Below, one piece after another: positions 31,196-39,537 of a stretch of DNA of 48,197 nt (position 1 is the stretch's first letter; every line of letters begins with the position of its first letter). The stretch spans positions 1-48,197 of IMG/VR virus record IMGVR_UViG_3300046455_000220. One strand, given 5' to 3'. A model generated the notes under the pieces. That model was not told the DNA's origin, did not search any database, and saw only the letters and a list, made by a program, of their open reading frames with translations. The translations under genes were made by a program, and so were the position numbers. This DNA is from a virus.

Positions 31196-31675
31196 TTAAT
31201 CGGGGAATGCGTGACGCATTGCCCGGGTTAGTGCTTCGTAATAAGTGCGCTCAACGTCGTAATGTTCAACCTCGTAACGAGACTGAAAGAAGAAATACCC
31301 GGAACGGCGGTAAGACTTAAACTGACCATAGTGATGGGAACCAAACTCGGCACCCATGGCGTAAGGCCATTCCGTACCGCCGTATTTAACGCGCACGTTT
31401 CCGTACTTGCGTTCAACGCGTGCGGATCCCATAGCCTTAGGGGCGACACCGCCCATTTGTTCAGCCCGACGCTTTGCGCGTCGTATGACTTCCTCGCCTA
31501 GCTCCATATCCGTCCGTGAAACAACGGATGGCATTTCCGAAGCTATTTCCTTAAGCGCTGCCTTGAATTCATCAAAGCCTTGAGGCGTAAAGCCTGTACC
31601 GCGATTGCCCCAACCGCCCCGGGGGCCGGATCCTCGCGACCCGGCACCCCTAGCCGAACGGCTCTTGCGTGCCAT
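31196..31675 (-). CDS. Minor tail/head-tail protein (HK97 gp10-like)
   Basis: 159 aa from ATG 31675. Very basic Gly/Arg/Ser-rich N-terminus (ARKSRSARGAGSRGSGPRGG), then FDEFKAALKEIASEMPSVV, a helix with EEVIRRAKRRAEQ and a beta part with YAMGAEFGSHHYGQFKSY, resembling gp10-like tail-component proteins. It sits after the tail tube gene, which is unusual for gp10, so the name is tentative. Confidence 0.55.
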   Translation of the reverse strand: MARKSRSARGAGSRGSGPRGGWGNRGTGFTPQGFDEFKAALKEIASEMPSVVSRTDMELGEEVIRRAKRRAEQMGGVAPKAMGSARVERKYGNVRVKYGGTEWPYAMGAEFGSHHYGQFKSYRRSGYFFFQSRYEVEHYDVERTYYEALTRAMRHAFPD

Positions 31676-31677
31676 CG

Positions 31678-32661
31678 TTAGACGGCCGTATCGAGCGACT
31701 TGTAAGTAATGGTGATGGCATCATTGCCGGTGAGGTTTAGGGCCTTACCGCTAATGGCAATGTCCGGAAGCTTTCCGGCCTCAACGTTAGGCGTAGCCTC
31801 ATCAAATCGAGCGTTGGGGATAGTCACGGTAATGATCGGGTACTTAGTCGGCTGGCCCGCTAGCGGAACACCGCCCCACTGAAATACCAGGGCGCCTAGG
31901 GCGCCGGAAGCCTGGGCGGCAATGACCTTGTTGTATGCGGTCATGCTGTCAAAGTCGCCCTTAAGGTCAAAGCTAATGTCACGAGCCTTTTCCTCGCGCG
32001 GCTCACGCCGACCCACGCCAATAGCCCAACGGTCATCCTTAAGGCCGTTGTCACCCTTAATAGTCACCTCGGAAACCGCAACCGTGGTTGCGTCGATAGT
32101 GAACGCACCACCCAGGTAAGTGAAGAGGTTAGCGTTAGTGGGGTAAGTCGGCGTAACCGCGCCACCCACACGGATGGTTTCCTTAGCGTAAACAACATCC
32201 AGGTTTAGGCTTAGAACCCCGTCGATCTGGTTAGAGATTTCCCAGGTATTAACCTTTCCGCCCGTATAGTTAAACTGGGAAAGGGTGCCGGACGCGTCAA
32301 CGCGGCCAACTTCCGTGGTAAAGGACTTACCGGCTAGGTCTGCAATCGTGGCGGTAAAAACGCTAAAACCATCAGGGTCCGCAGTACCCTTAGCCACGTT
32401 GCCTAGCATGTGCTTAAGCCAAAACGCGTAGCCCTTATCCAGAACCTCTAGTTCTAGGGAGCCGTCGGCGCCCTTAGGGTTAGGGGCGAATCTATCGGCG
32501 CGCAAAACGCGCTGGCCCGCCTGCATGGCGGAAGACTCAACCCGCTCATACTTACCGGCAATGGATTCCTTGGATAGTTCAAAGAACCTTGAAACAGAAA
32601 CCGCAGTGCCGTACGTGACTTCATCAACGGCACCAACGTAAGAATCAAATACGCTGGACAT
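31678..32661 (-). CDS. Major tail tube protein
   Basis: 327 aa, ATG overlapping the upstream stop (TAATG). The start VFDSYVGAVDEVTYGTAVSV and RVLRADRFAPNPKGADGSLE are typical of actinophage tail tube proteins, and the size and place (before chaperones and tape measure) agree. Confidence 0.85.
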   Translation of the reverse strand: MSSVFDSYVGAVDEVTYGTAVSVSRFFELSKESIAGKYERVESSAMQAGQRVLRADRFAPNPKGADGSLELEVLDKGYAFWLKHMLGNVAKGTADPDGFSVFTATIADLAGKSFTTEVGRVDASGTLSQFNYTGGKVNTWEISNQIDGVLSLNLDVVYAKETIRVGGAVTPTYPTNANLFTYLGGAFTIDATTVAVSEVTIKGDNGLKDDRWAIGVGRREPREEKARDISFDLKGDFDSMTAYNKVIAAQASGALGALVFQWGGVPLAGQPTKYPIITVTIPNARFDEATPNVEAGKLPDIAISGKALNLTGNDAITITYKSLDTAV

Positions 32662-32831
32662 TAGCCCTCACTCTTCTTATCAGTAGTAATGCGGGCAATA
32701 GCCCAATCGTCTCGGGTAATTAGGTCTGCGCCAATATCGTCGGGCACTGAAACGGTTTCTCCCGCCTGTACCGTGAGACTCAGCGACGGCATGTCAACGG
32801 CCCTGAACGGGCCGGAGTAGGTCACCTGCAT
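32661..32831 (-). CDS. 56-aa tail-region protein
   Basis: ATG 32831 with AGGAGG 7 bp upstream, stop overlapping the tail tube start. MQVTYSGPFRAVDMPSLSLT... a small beta protein of the kind often found between terminator and tube genes in actinophages. Function unknown. Confidence 0.65.
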   Translation of the reverse strand: MQVTYSGPFRAVDMPSLSLTVQAGETVSVPDDIGADLITRDDWAIARITTDKKSEG

Positions 32832-32872
32832 GTGGGGTGCCTCCTTTCTCTGTTCGGCCCTCCAGGGGGCGC

Positions 32873-33292
32873 CTAGCGTGCTTCCCGGGCCTTAATCTCG
32901 AACGACCCCTCCCACTGGGCCTCAAACCCCTCAGTGGTGGGCCATGAGATGAGACGCTCCGGGGCCATAACGGAACTGATCACCACCCCGTTAAGGGTTG
33001 GCTCACTCTCGACTGCCTTACGGCAATACTCGGCCGCATTGAGGGCGGCCGTTTCAACGTCTTGCGCCGTAGAGGCAGGAATAGCGGCAGTAATCACAAA
33101 GTGCACGGAGTAATCCGTTTCCACCTGCCGATTAGTCTTCCAAACGGAAGAGGACCAATCCACCTTGCCGACCATTACCCACTTTTTCTCAGTGTTCTTT
33201 GGGATAGACCAGGTGACTTGATAGCCGTTGAGTTCCGGAATGGCACTGATACGCGCCAAAAGGGCCGCCTTAACGTCCAAAGCATTAGACAT
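32873..33292 (-). CDS. Tail terminator-like protein
   Basis: 139 aa; ATG 33292 chosen because it overlaps the upstream stop (TAATG), although the frame stays open to 33304. MSNALDVKAALLARISAIPE, WVMVGKVDWSS and a C-terminal beta half fit tail terminator/tail completion proteins by length and position. No sharp motif. Confidence 0.6.
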   Translation of the reverse strand: MSNALDVKAALLARISAIPELNGYQVTWSIPKNTEKKWVMVGKVDWSSSVWKTNRQVETDYSVHFVITAAIPASTAQDVETAALNAAEYCRKAVESEPTLNGVVISSVMAPERLISWPTTEGFEAQWEGSFEIKAREAR

Positions 33293-34125
33293 TAGAGCAG
33301 CCACCTTTCCGCGTCATAACGCGCTAGAATCGCGTCCACCTCGGGTAGGCCAGTCTCGAAACCGGCACGTCCGGCCGTAGCAAGCTGATAGGTGCCCATG
33401 TCGTTAACCTGAAAGGAAACGGCACGATCGGGGATACCCGAACTAACGGATACGAGCAAGTCTCTAACGCGCAATAGGGCCGCGCGCTTAACGTCGGCCG
33501 GAGGCGGAGAAATGCCGTACTCATACGAGACTGAGATAACCGTCCCTGCGGCAAGAGGCCGCGCAAACTGGATACCAGGGATAACAGTATCGGTTAGACC
33601 GGCCGTAGATACTGCCAATCCATCAACCGTAATGGCCGTAACCTTGGTTACGTCCCAATCGGGGAACGGGATAAAGTCTGAATCATGACTAAGGGTGTCA
33701 GTGAAAGACTTACTCCTTAGCACAAAGGAGCGGCCAGTAATCCGCTCAAATTCCTCTTCCGTCGCATCACGTGCGGCCACGATTAGGGCCGCAGGGAACT
33801 TAGAGGCGTTGGCTAGAACATCCTCGGATAGCCGGACGTCCTTAACGGAAACAATGGGTGACTCTGTCACCTCAAACACAAACCGGCGATAGCCGGTGTC
33901 GTGGACCCAGTAGCCGGTGTACTCACCCAGGGCCGTAGGTGTCCACTGGGCGCCCCATAGAGGGCCGTTCCCAACGGCGAGGGTATCCACTACCGCCCCA
34001 GTGTCTCCAGGGGCCGCAGTACGGCCGTGGAACACCCTTAGCCGCACGTTAGTGGCCGTGCCTCCGTCCTCATCATCTGCGAAATCGACAGACAGGCTTA
34101 CGGCCCGTCCTAGGCGTAGACGCAC
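33292..34125 (-). CDS. Head-tail connector/adaptor protein
   Basis: 277 aa from GTG 34125 with AAGGAGG upstream. The C-terminal half (ATEEEFERITGRSFVLRSKS, DVKRAALLRVRDLLVS, EVDAILARYDAERWLL) is like gp6-type connector proteins; the N-terminal 100 residues form an extra beta domain (LRVFHGRTAAPGDTGAVVD). Fused domains make it longer than the usual 100-150 aa. Confidence 0.65.
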   Translation of the reverse strand: MRLRLGRAVSLSVDFADDEDGGTATNVRLRVFHGRTAAPGDTGAVVDTLAVGNGPLWGAQWTPTALGEYTGYWVHDTGYRRFVFEVTESPIVSVKDVRLSEDVLANASKFPAALIVAARDATEEEFERITGRSFVLRSKSFTDTLSHDSDFIPFPDWDVTKVTAITVDGLAVSTAGLTDTVIPGIQFARPLAAGTVISVSYEYGISPPPADVKRAALLRVRDLLVSVSSGIPDRAVSFQVNDMGTYQLATAGRAGFETGLPEVDAILARYDAERWLL

Positions 34126-34136
34126 TCGTGCGGCCT

Positions 34137-34165
34137 CCTTACTTACTTACTTAGTTACTTACCTA
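34137..34165. repeat. TAAG tetranucleotide run
   Basis: Read on the minus strand as TAGGTAAGTAACTAAGTAAG TAAGTAAG, between the AT-hook gene and the connector gene. It gives stops in all three frames. Related runs at 16184, 22320 and 44171-44235. Confidence 0.6.
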
Positions 34166-34387
34166 CGGCTTACGGGGTCGACCGCGCTTAGGCGCAGGCT
34201 TATTCACCTGGGTCGATTCCTCGCCCCGAGGGATGACGCGAGACGCGGCCTCTGTATGGAGGACCGCATTACCTAGCTCAATATGCCGGTTACCAATCTC
34301 GTCGGAAACCTTAAGAACGTCGCCGGGACCGGGATTCCACTTACCGCCAACAATGCCGATTAGCTGTCCCTGTAGTCGAATTTGCAA
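34163..34387 (-). CDS. Small capsid-adjacent protein with AT-hook tail
   Basis: 74 aa from TTG 34387 with AAAGGAGAG upstream. The body (LIGIVGGKWNPGPGDVLKVS) is unknown; the C-terminus PAPKRGRPRKP is a textbook AT-hook (K-R-G-R-P-R-K), a minor-groove DNA-binding motif. Placed directly after the capsid gene, it may be a head-associated or ejected DNA-binding protein. Confidence 0.65.
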   Translation of the reverse strand: MQIRLQGQLIGIVGGKWNPGPGDVLKVSDEIGNRHIELGNAVLHTEAASRVIPRGEESTQVNKPAPKRGRPRKP

Positions 34388-34404
34388 ACTACTCTCCTTT
34401 CAGG

Positions 34405-34448
34405 GGGTAAAAGGGCCCCTCCCCGGAGTAGGTAGGAGAGGGGCCCTA
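34405..34448 (-). terminator. Hairpin after capsid gene
   Basis: AGGGCCCCTC...GAGGGGCCCT, 10 pairs with a 22-base loop. Could lower expression of genes after the capsid. Confidence 0.55.
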
Positions 34449-34452
34449 AGCA

Positions 34453-35709
34453 TTAGGCAGCAGCAGTGCGGAGGGCCGCAACAGCCTCAAGGTCCATAAG
34501 GTCGCCGCCACCACGGAAAGTAAGCTTCCAGGAAACCATGTCGGAATCCCACGCGTACTCATCCGAACGGGCAACGGTAATGCCCTTAACCTGACGCAGC
34601 TTAAACTTGCTAAAGTCGCCGTACCAGATAACATCAGTGTTAATGGTGTTACCGGACGCAACCGCCTTAGCGGTAATCGTCGCGTCGGTGACGTACGACT
34701 TACCTAGAAGGGTGTCAGGCTGGCCAACGAGATAAGACGGGTTCCAAATCGGCTGTCCAGTCGAGTCCTTAATCTTGCGCAGGTACGCAAGCTGTCCGTC
34801 ACCAAAGAGCCAAACGGCATTCTTGCGGTAACCGGTCCGTAGGGTGTGCTGGATATCAATAAGGTTGTCATAGCTAACCGGGGTCGTGGCCGCAGCACCA
34901 ACCATGGTCACCTTCTTACCCGCAGGGACCGCAGCCTGTAGCTTAGCCAGCATATCGGCCGTAATACGGTCCGAAAGCGCGGTACCCGCATCATCCGCAG
35001 CAATACCGGCAATATCAACCTCGGAATCGGTAAGCAGCTCAGCAGAAAGCTGAACACCCGTACCGTACTTAGCGACCGTGAGATCCTTAGTCGTGAAACC
35101 GCCCTTACCAAAGATGTACTTGTCACCTTCGGCCATCGGGGCCTGAACGTCGGAAGTGGACGAAAGCCAAGCATTCTTAACCGGATAACGGATAGTCTCA
35201 CCGTGCGACGTGGTAAACGTCGAAACCAGGTTAAGGAACGGGGAGTGCTCGCGCATAACCTCCTGAACCTGGGCCACAAACTGAACCGAGGTGGTGTTAC
35301 CGGCAAACGCGGCAGAGGCGACGGTACCCGCGTTAGCAGACACGTTCGCACCCGCAGCACGCATAGCCATATCGGGGGTAATGACGCCCTCACGGATCTC
35401 ACCGTTAGCCACGGCAAGCAGAATAGAGCGAGCGTCCACCTCCGGAGCCTTAGCGGCCTCATCCTGGGCGCCCGGAGTAAAGAGCTTCCCTAGCTTCCCG
35501 TCAAGGTTGCGGGCCTCCGCCTCTGCCTCCGCCTTAGAGGTGAAATCACGGATTTCCTCGGACTTTTCCTCAATGGCCTTATCCAGTCGAGCGAGGTGAG
35601 CCGAACGCTCCCCCTCTCCCAGCTTAGTGTCATTAAGGACGGACTTGTATTCCTCAAAAAGTCGGCCTCGCGACTCAAGAGCCTTACGGGCCAGTGCAAC
35701 GAAAGACAT
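34453..35709 (-). CDS. Major capsid protein (HK97 fold)
   Basis: 418 aa. An N-terminal charged coiled coil of about 100 residues (the delta/scaffolding domain removed by the protease), then MREHSPFLNLVSTFTTSHG, YPVKNAWLSSTSDVQAPM and a C-terminal AWDSDMVSWKLTFRGGGDLM segment, all typical of HK97-type capsids. Start overlaps the protease stop. Confidence 0.95.
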   Translation of the reverse strand: MSFVALARKALESRGRLFEEYKSVLNDTKLGEGERSAHLARLDKAIEEKSEEIRDFTSKAEAEAEARNLDGKLGKLFTPGAQDEAAKAPEVDARSILLAVANGEIREGVITPDMAMRAAGANVSANAGTVASAAFAGNTTSVQFVAQVQEVMREHSPFLNLVSTFTTSHGETIRYPVKNAWLSSTSDVQAPMAEGDKYIFGKGGFTTKDLTVAKYGTGVQLSAELLTDSEVDIAGIAADDAGTALSDRITADMLAKLQAAVPAGKKVTMVGAAATTPVSYDNLIDIQHTLRTGYRKNAVWLFGDGQLAYLRKIKDSTGQPIWNPSYLVGQPDTLLGKSYVTDATITAKAVASGNTINTDVIWYGDFSKFKLRQVKGITVARSDEYAWDSDMVSWKLTFRGGGDLMDLEAVAALRTAAA

Positions 35710-36332
35710 TAATTAGTCTCCTTAGTGTCGATAATGTCAAGGGCATTAGAAAGGGCCATGCCCTCAACTTCCATGGCCCGTAGGTTTGGCTTAGGCGCAC
35801 GCTTTTCGCGTGCAGCCGCTAGGGAACGCTGGGCAATACCAGAATCGGTATCGAGATAAGCCGGATAGGTAACCGGCGAAACGTCCCTAAGCTCTAGGTC
35901 GTGCAGCGTGCGCAATTCGCGCCCGTCGGTATCAAAGGACCAGTCGTCGCTAATGGTCCGGAAGGCAAAAGACGACTGTGAGATATCGCCACGCTGGAGG
36001 GAAACCGCTAGGTCCCTACCGGCAGACGTATTGGGTAGATCCACCTCGTACCTAAGGCCCGTGTCATCCTGGAAAAGCCTTAGAGTTCCGGCCGTCGAGC
36101 GGCCTAGAACGATGTTCGGGTCATGGTTAAACAGAGCCTTAACGTCTGCACCGTTTTCCAGGGAACGGGTAAAGGATCCCGGGGCGATAGTCTCAACGAA
36201 ACCGCCTAGGTCCTGAGACCTGGTATTGAACTTAGCCGCGTAACCAGTCATGGTTACCGACCCGTCATCATTACTGCGAACTTCAAACTTACTGTTGGTT
36301 GTCCGCGTTTCCTGGTCCTGAATTTCCGTCAA
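35709..36332 (-). CDS. HK97-type prohead protease (S78)
   Basis: About 207 aa from TTG 36332; ATG 36356 is the alternative, overlapping the portal gene. FEVRSNDDGSVTMTGYAAKF, LFNHDPNIVLGRS (the catalytic His) and DISQSSFAFR (catalytic Ser) match the S78 family. It trims the capsid N-terminal domain during head maturation. GGAAAGGGGG lies directly before TTG. Confidence 0.9.
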   Translation of the reverse strand: MTEIQDQETRTTNSKFEVRSNDDGSVTMTGYAAKFNTRSQDLGGFVETIAPGSFTRSLENGADVKALFNHDPNIVLGRSTAGTLRLFQDDTGLRYEVDLPNTSAGRDLAVSLQRGDISQSSFAFRTISDDWSFDTDGRELRTLHDLELRDVSPVTYPAYLDTDSGIAQRSLAAAREKRAPKPNLRAMEVEGMALSNALDIIDTKETN

Positions 36333-37614
36333 CCCCCTTTCCGTTATTCGGGTCATTTGGATTGCCCGAATCGGAAGCGTTCGGGTCGTTGTTATCTCCG
36401 GCGAAAGCCTTAAGAGGCTCCGGAACCGGAGCAGGCTTAATCGTGTCCTTAGTGACGGGCGTAAGATTCGCCGGACGGTAATAGGCCTCACCCAGCGAAT
36501 CGGGAAGCGGATCCCAATTCTCAAGTTCCGCAATACGGTCCGCATTGATAAAGCCGTACTGAATACCGGTCGCATAAGCCTGATAGCGTTCAGCAGTCTT
36601 AGCGCGTAGTCGCGCGTCAAGGTTGAACTTGATATAGCGATTACCGGGCAACAGATACGTTGATATGGCTTGCTCAATCCGAATAAGCCACGGACTTAGC
36701 GTTTGGTCGATAAACCATCGGTTCTGTTCCTCAACACCAGAGCCCCACGAACTAGAAACCGTGGGATCAACCTGGTTAGGGGGCACTCGGTAAATGAGCG
36801 CAACCTCAGTCTTTTGGAAACGTCGGGTATCGAGAAACTGAGACTGTTCGGGCGTAATAGTGATGTTCTGCCAAGAGGCGCCACCCGTAAGAATTCCCAG
36901 GGAGTGAGAATTGTTTAGGCCCGAATGCTGCTTACGGAACATGTCCCGCAACATAAGAGCCTGATCACGGGTCGGGTTCCCGGGATGCTGGATAATGCCA
37001 GTCATGGCCGTGCCTTGACCAAAGAACCTCGCGCCGAACTCCTCGGCCGTTAGGCCTAGGCCCACGGCCTGTCGAGCATTCTCTAGGGGACTGATTCCCC
37101 GAGCGTGGCCAGCGATCGTAAAGGCCGGAATCCAAAGGATTATGGACCGGTCGAAACGCTCACCGTTAACGACGAACCTAACCTCTTGCCCATTGTTGAG
37201 CGGCTCAATAGCCACGGACCTAGGGTCAAGCGGATACAGGGCGACGACAGAGCCGGTTTCATCCCTCTGGGTATAGATGAACGCGTTACCGTCCATCAGT
37301 AGACTGGTCATAACCCGATGCCAGAAATCAAACCGCGTCATAAAAGGATTCGGTGTTTCTAGCCACTTAGGGTTATTGACAGCCTTATGGGTCTTACCCG
37401 CAATGAACGTATCCAGGGGGAGCGCGGCCACAGAGTCCGCGATAAGGGAAACGCAATAGAGGACAGCGGGGAACGCTAGTGCACCCCGATGCGACACTTC
37501 CTTACCGGAGTAGGTCTTTAGCCCTCTATCGGACCAGAAATCCTTGTCTTCCCACGATGGTGCATCGGTTAGCTGAATATTGCTCCGGCGCTCAAACAGA
37601 TTACCTAGGCCCAT
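36289..37614 (-). CDS. Portal protein (HK97 type)
   Basis: 441 aa from ATG 37614 (TAATG overlap). GALAFPAVLYCVSLIADSVA, DGNAFIYTQRDETGSVVALY and the SLGILTGGASWQNITIT segment are portal signatures. Forms the DNA entry ring of the head. The last ~60 residues are Asn/Asp/Pro/Gly-rich and disordered. Confidence 0.95.
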   Translation of the reverse strand: MGLGNLFERRSNIQLTDAPSWEDKDFWSDRGLKTYSGKEVSHRGALAFPAVLYCVSLIADSVAALPLDTFIAGKTHKAVNNPKWLETPNPFMTRFDFWHRVMTSLLMDGNAFIYTQRDETGSVVALYPLDPRSVAIEPLNNGQEVRFVVNGERFDRSIILWIPAFTIAGHARGISPLENARQAVGLGLTAEEFGARFFGQGTAMTGIIQHPGNPTRDQALMLRDMFRKQHSGLNNSHSLGILTGGASWQNITITPEQSQFLDTRRFQKTEVALIYRVPPNQVDPTVSSSWGSGVEEQNRWFIDQTLSPWLIRIEQAISTYLLPGNRYIKFNLDARLRAKTAERYQAYATGIQYGFINADRIAELENWDPLPDSLGEAYYRPANLTPVTKDTIKPAPVPEPLKAFAGDNNDPNASDSGNPNDPNNGKGVDGNSGPGNADNQQ

Positions 37615-37781
37615 TAATCCTTACTCCTTTCGGCCGCAATACCGGCCAGAAGGGATAGGCCTCCGGCAATACCGAAACCCAAACCAGCGTTAACCGTGAA
37701 TCCGGCGACAGACAATAGAAAACCCCCCGCACCCTGTAGGGCCACATAGGGCCGAATGGCGGGGAGTCGTAGCTTTACCAT
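37614..37781 (-). CDS. 55-aa membrane-like protein between TerL and portal
   Basis: The ATG lies inside the TerL stop region (ATGGTAA) and the TAA overlaps the portal ATG. MVKLRLPAIRPYVALQGAGG is followed by a Gly/Ala-rich hydrophobic stretch with two possible membrane segments. Similar small genes exist at this position in other actinophages. Function unknown. Confidence 0.65.
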   Translation of the reverse strand: MVKLRLPAIRPYVALQGAGGFLLSVAGFTVNAGLGFGIAGGLSLLAGIAAERSKD

Positions 37782-39523
37782 TCCTCATCCTCTCCAATCC
37801 CCCGCCACTGTGCGAGAAAGTCGTCTAGCCCGTCCGGGCCGTTAGCCACGTCGTAGGTAGGGGCGTCACCGTTAAAGCTAATGAATTCAACGTCAGGCAC
37901 CGGTTCGGCCGGGACCAAAGAAACCGCAAGCGCGTTAAGAGTTGCCGCGATACCGTCGATTTTTTCGGCATCCTTAGCACGCTTAGGCTTCATAAGGCCA
38001 TCCGCCTTAAACTCAAGTTCAACGTTGTTAGCCATCCAAGACAGCACGGGATTATTTCCGTGCCTTAGCGTCTTTTCCGCTATCTGCGATTCCAGCATCT
38101 TGCACGGCTCATTAAGTCGTGTCGCAGACTGAGGGACCTTTACGACAGATAGCCCGCCATCCTCTAGGCGCTGCACAATCTGTAGGGAGTTCCACGGGTC
38201 ATAACCCAAATGCCGGATATTGAAGTCCTCGGCATCCTTAGTAATGTCTGCATAGATGCGGTCATAGTCGACGGTTTCTCCGTCGGTCACCGTTAGATAG
38301 CCTTGACGCTCCCATGCGTCAAACTCATCCCGCATTTCCTGCCGCCGCTCAATACTTGCGCGCGGAACAAAGAAACGAGGGAGGACAGTAAACCCGGGGG
38401 CCGTAGGGTCATCCATAGACCCCGGAAAGAGCAAAACCCAGGCAGTAAAGTCAGCCGTAGAGGCTAGGTCCAGCCCGGCATAACAGGGACGGCCCATAAG
38501 CTTTTCACGGCTAACCGGATCACCGGCCGTAGCCTTCCAGGCATCCATACCAATCCAGCGCGTTGCCTGGGCAACCCATTGGTTAAGGCGGAACACGCGA
38601 AAGGCGTTTTCGGCGCTTGGCTTTTCCTTAGCGTCCCGGAATTCGTCTCTCAGCGTGTTGATATTCAGGAAGTCCCCCAGGGCGGGGTTAGCCCAATACC
38701 ATCCGGACGGCTTAATACCCTTAGCAGGATCCCCAGGGGATCCCTCAACGGACCAATCCGCATCCTTAGGCAGGTTGCGGAGATAAACGAAACGCGACGG
38801 GTCGAGGTTGGAATCCTTTTCCACGCGTTCGGAAAACTCGTGTTCTTCCAGCGCGAAACGCGCCGACGTATAGGCGGCAGTCGTAATGCACAACATGAGC
38901 GGTTGGCGGCGGGTACCAAATGACTGCCTCATAGCGTCGAATAGGTGCCGGTCCCTCTGCGTTAGGACCTCATCCATGAGGACCATAGAGGCGTTAACAC
39001 CCAGGGCGCCCGCAGCATCGCCCGGAAGCACGGAATAAACCGAGTTAGTCTTAGGGTCAATGATGCGCTTACGGCTGTCCACGATTACGAGCCGCTTAGA
39101 CAGGATGGGGGAAAGTTCCACCATTCGTTTAGCCGTATTGAAGACTAGGGCCGCCTGATCGCGGTCCGCAGCAACCGAATAAACCTCGGCCGATTCCTCA
39201 TCATCACCAACCAAACCCAGTAGGGCGATAGCGGAGGCAATTTCAGACTTGCCATTCTTACGCCCTAGCTCAATCCACCCCATACGATACTGGCGTGTCC
39301 ATTCCTTGAACTGATCGTCATAACGAACCGTTCCGAATAGAGGCCTAAAGATTCCGTCCTTTTGCCAATCAGACAGAATGAACGGGTGCCGCGCAGTGCG
39401 GCCCTTAGTGTGGACGAGTAGCTTTTCCACGAACGCTACGGAGCGTTCGGCCCTCATAGGGTCGTACCTCCACCAGAGAGGATCGGGGTTATCCGGCGCT
39501 TGAGGCGCAATAGGGAAACTCAA
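37775..39523 (-). CDS. terL: Terminase large subunit
   Basis: 582 aa from TTG 39523 (GGAGG upstream). GWIELGRKNGKSEIASAIAL is the Walker A region, MVLMDEVLTQ the Walker B with catalytic Glu, and GLDLASTADFTAW with a later DxxPWN-like segment (LGYDPWNSLQI) the RNase H-fold nuclease. Packages DNA into the head using ATP. Confidence 0.95.
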   Translation of the reverse strand: MSFPIAPQAPDNPDPLWWRYDPMRAERSVAFVEKLLVHTKGRTARHPFILSDWQKDGIFRPLFGTVRYDDQFKEWTRQYRMGWIELGRKNGKSEIASAIALLGLVGDDEESAEVYSVAADRDQAALVFNTAKRMVELSPILSKRLVIVDSRKRIIDPKTNSVYSVLPGDAAGALGVNASMVLMDEVLTQRDRHLFDAMRQSFGTRRQPLMLCITTAAYTSARFALEEHEFSERVEKDSNLDPSRFVYLRNLPKDADWSVEGSPGDPAKGIKPSGWYWANPALGDFLNINTLRDEFRDAKEKPSAENAFRVFRLNQWVAQATRWIGMDAWKATAGDPVSREKLMGRPCYAGLDLASTADFTAWVLLFPGSMDDPTAPGFTVLPRFFVPRASIERRQEMRDEFDAWERQGYLTVTDGETVDYDRIYADITKDAEDFNIRHLGYDPWNSLQIVQRLEDGGLSVVKVPQSATRLNEPCKMLESQIAEKTLRHGNNPVLSWMANNVELEFKADGLMKPKRAKDAEKIDGIAATLNALAVSLVPAEPVPDVEFISFNGDAPTYDVANGPDGLDDFLAQWRGIGEDEEW

Positions 39524-39537
39524 CGATCCTCCAATCT

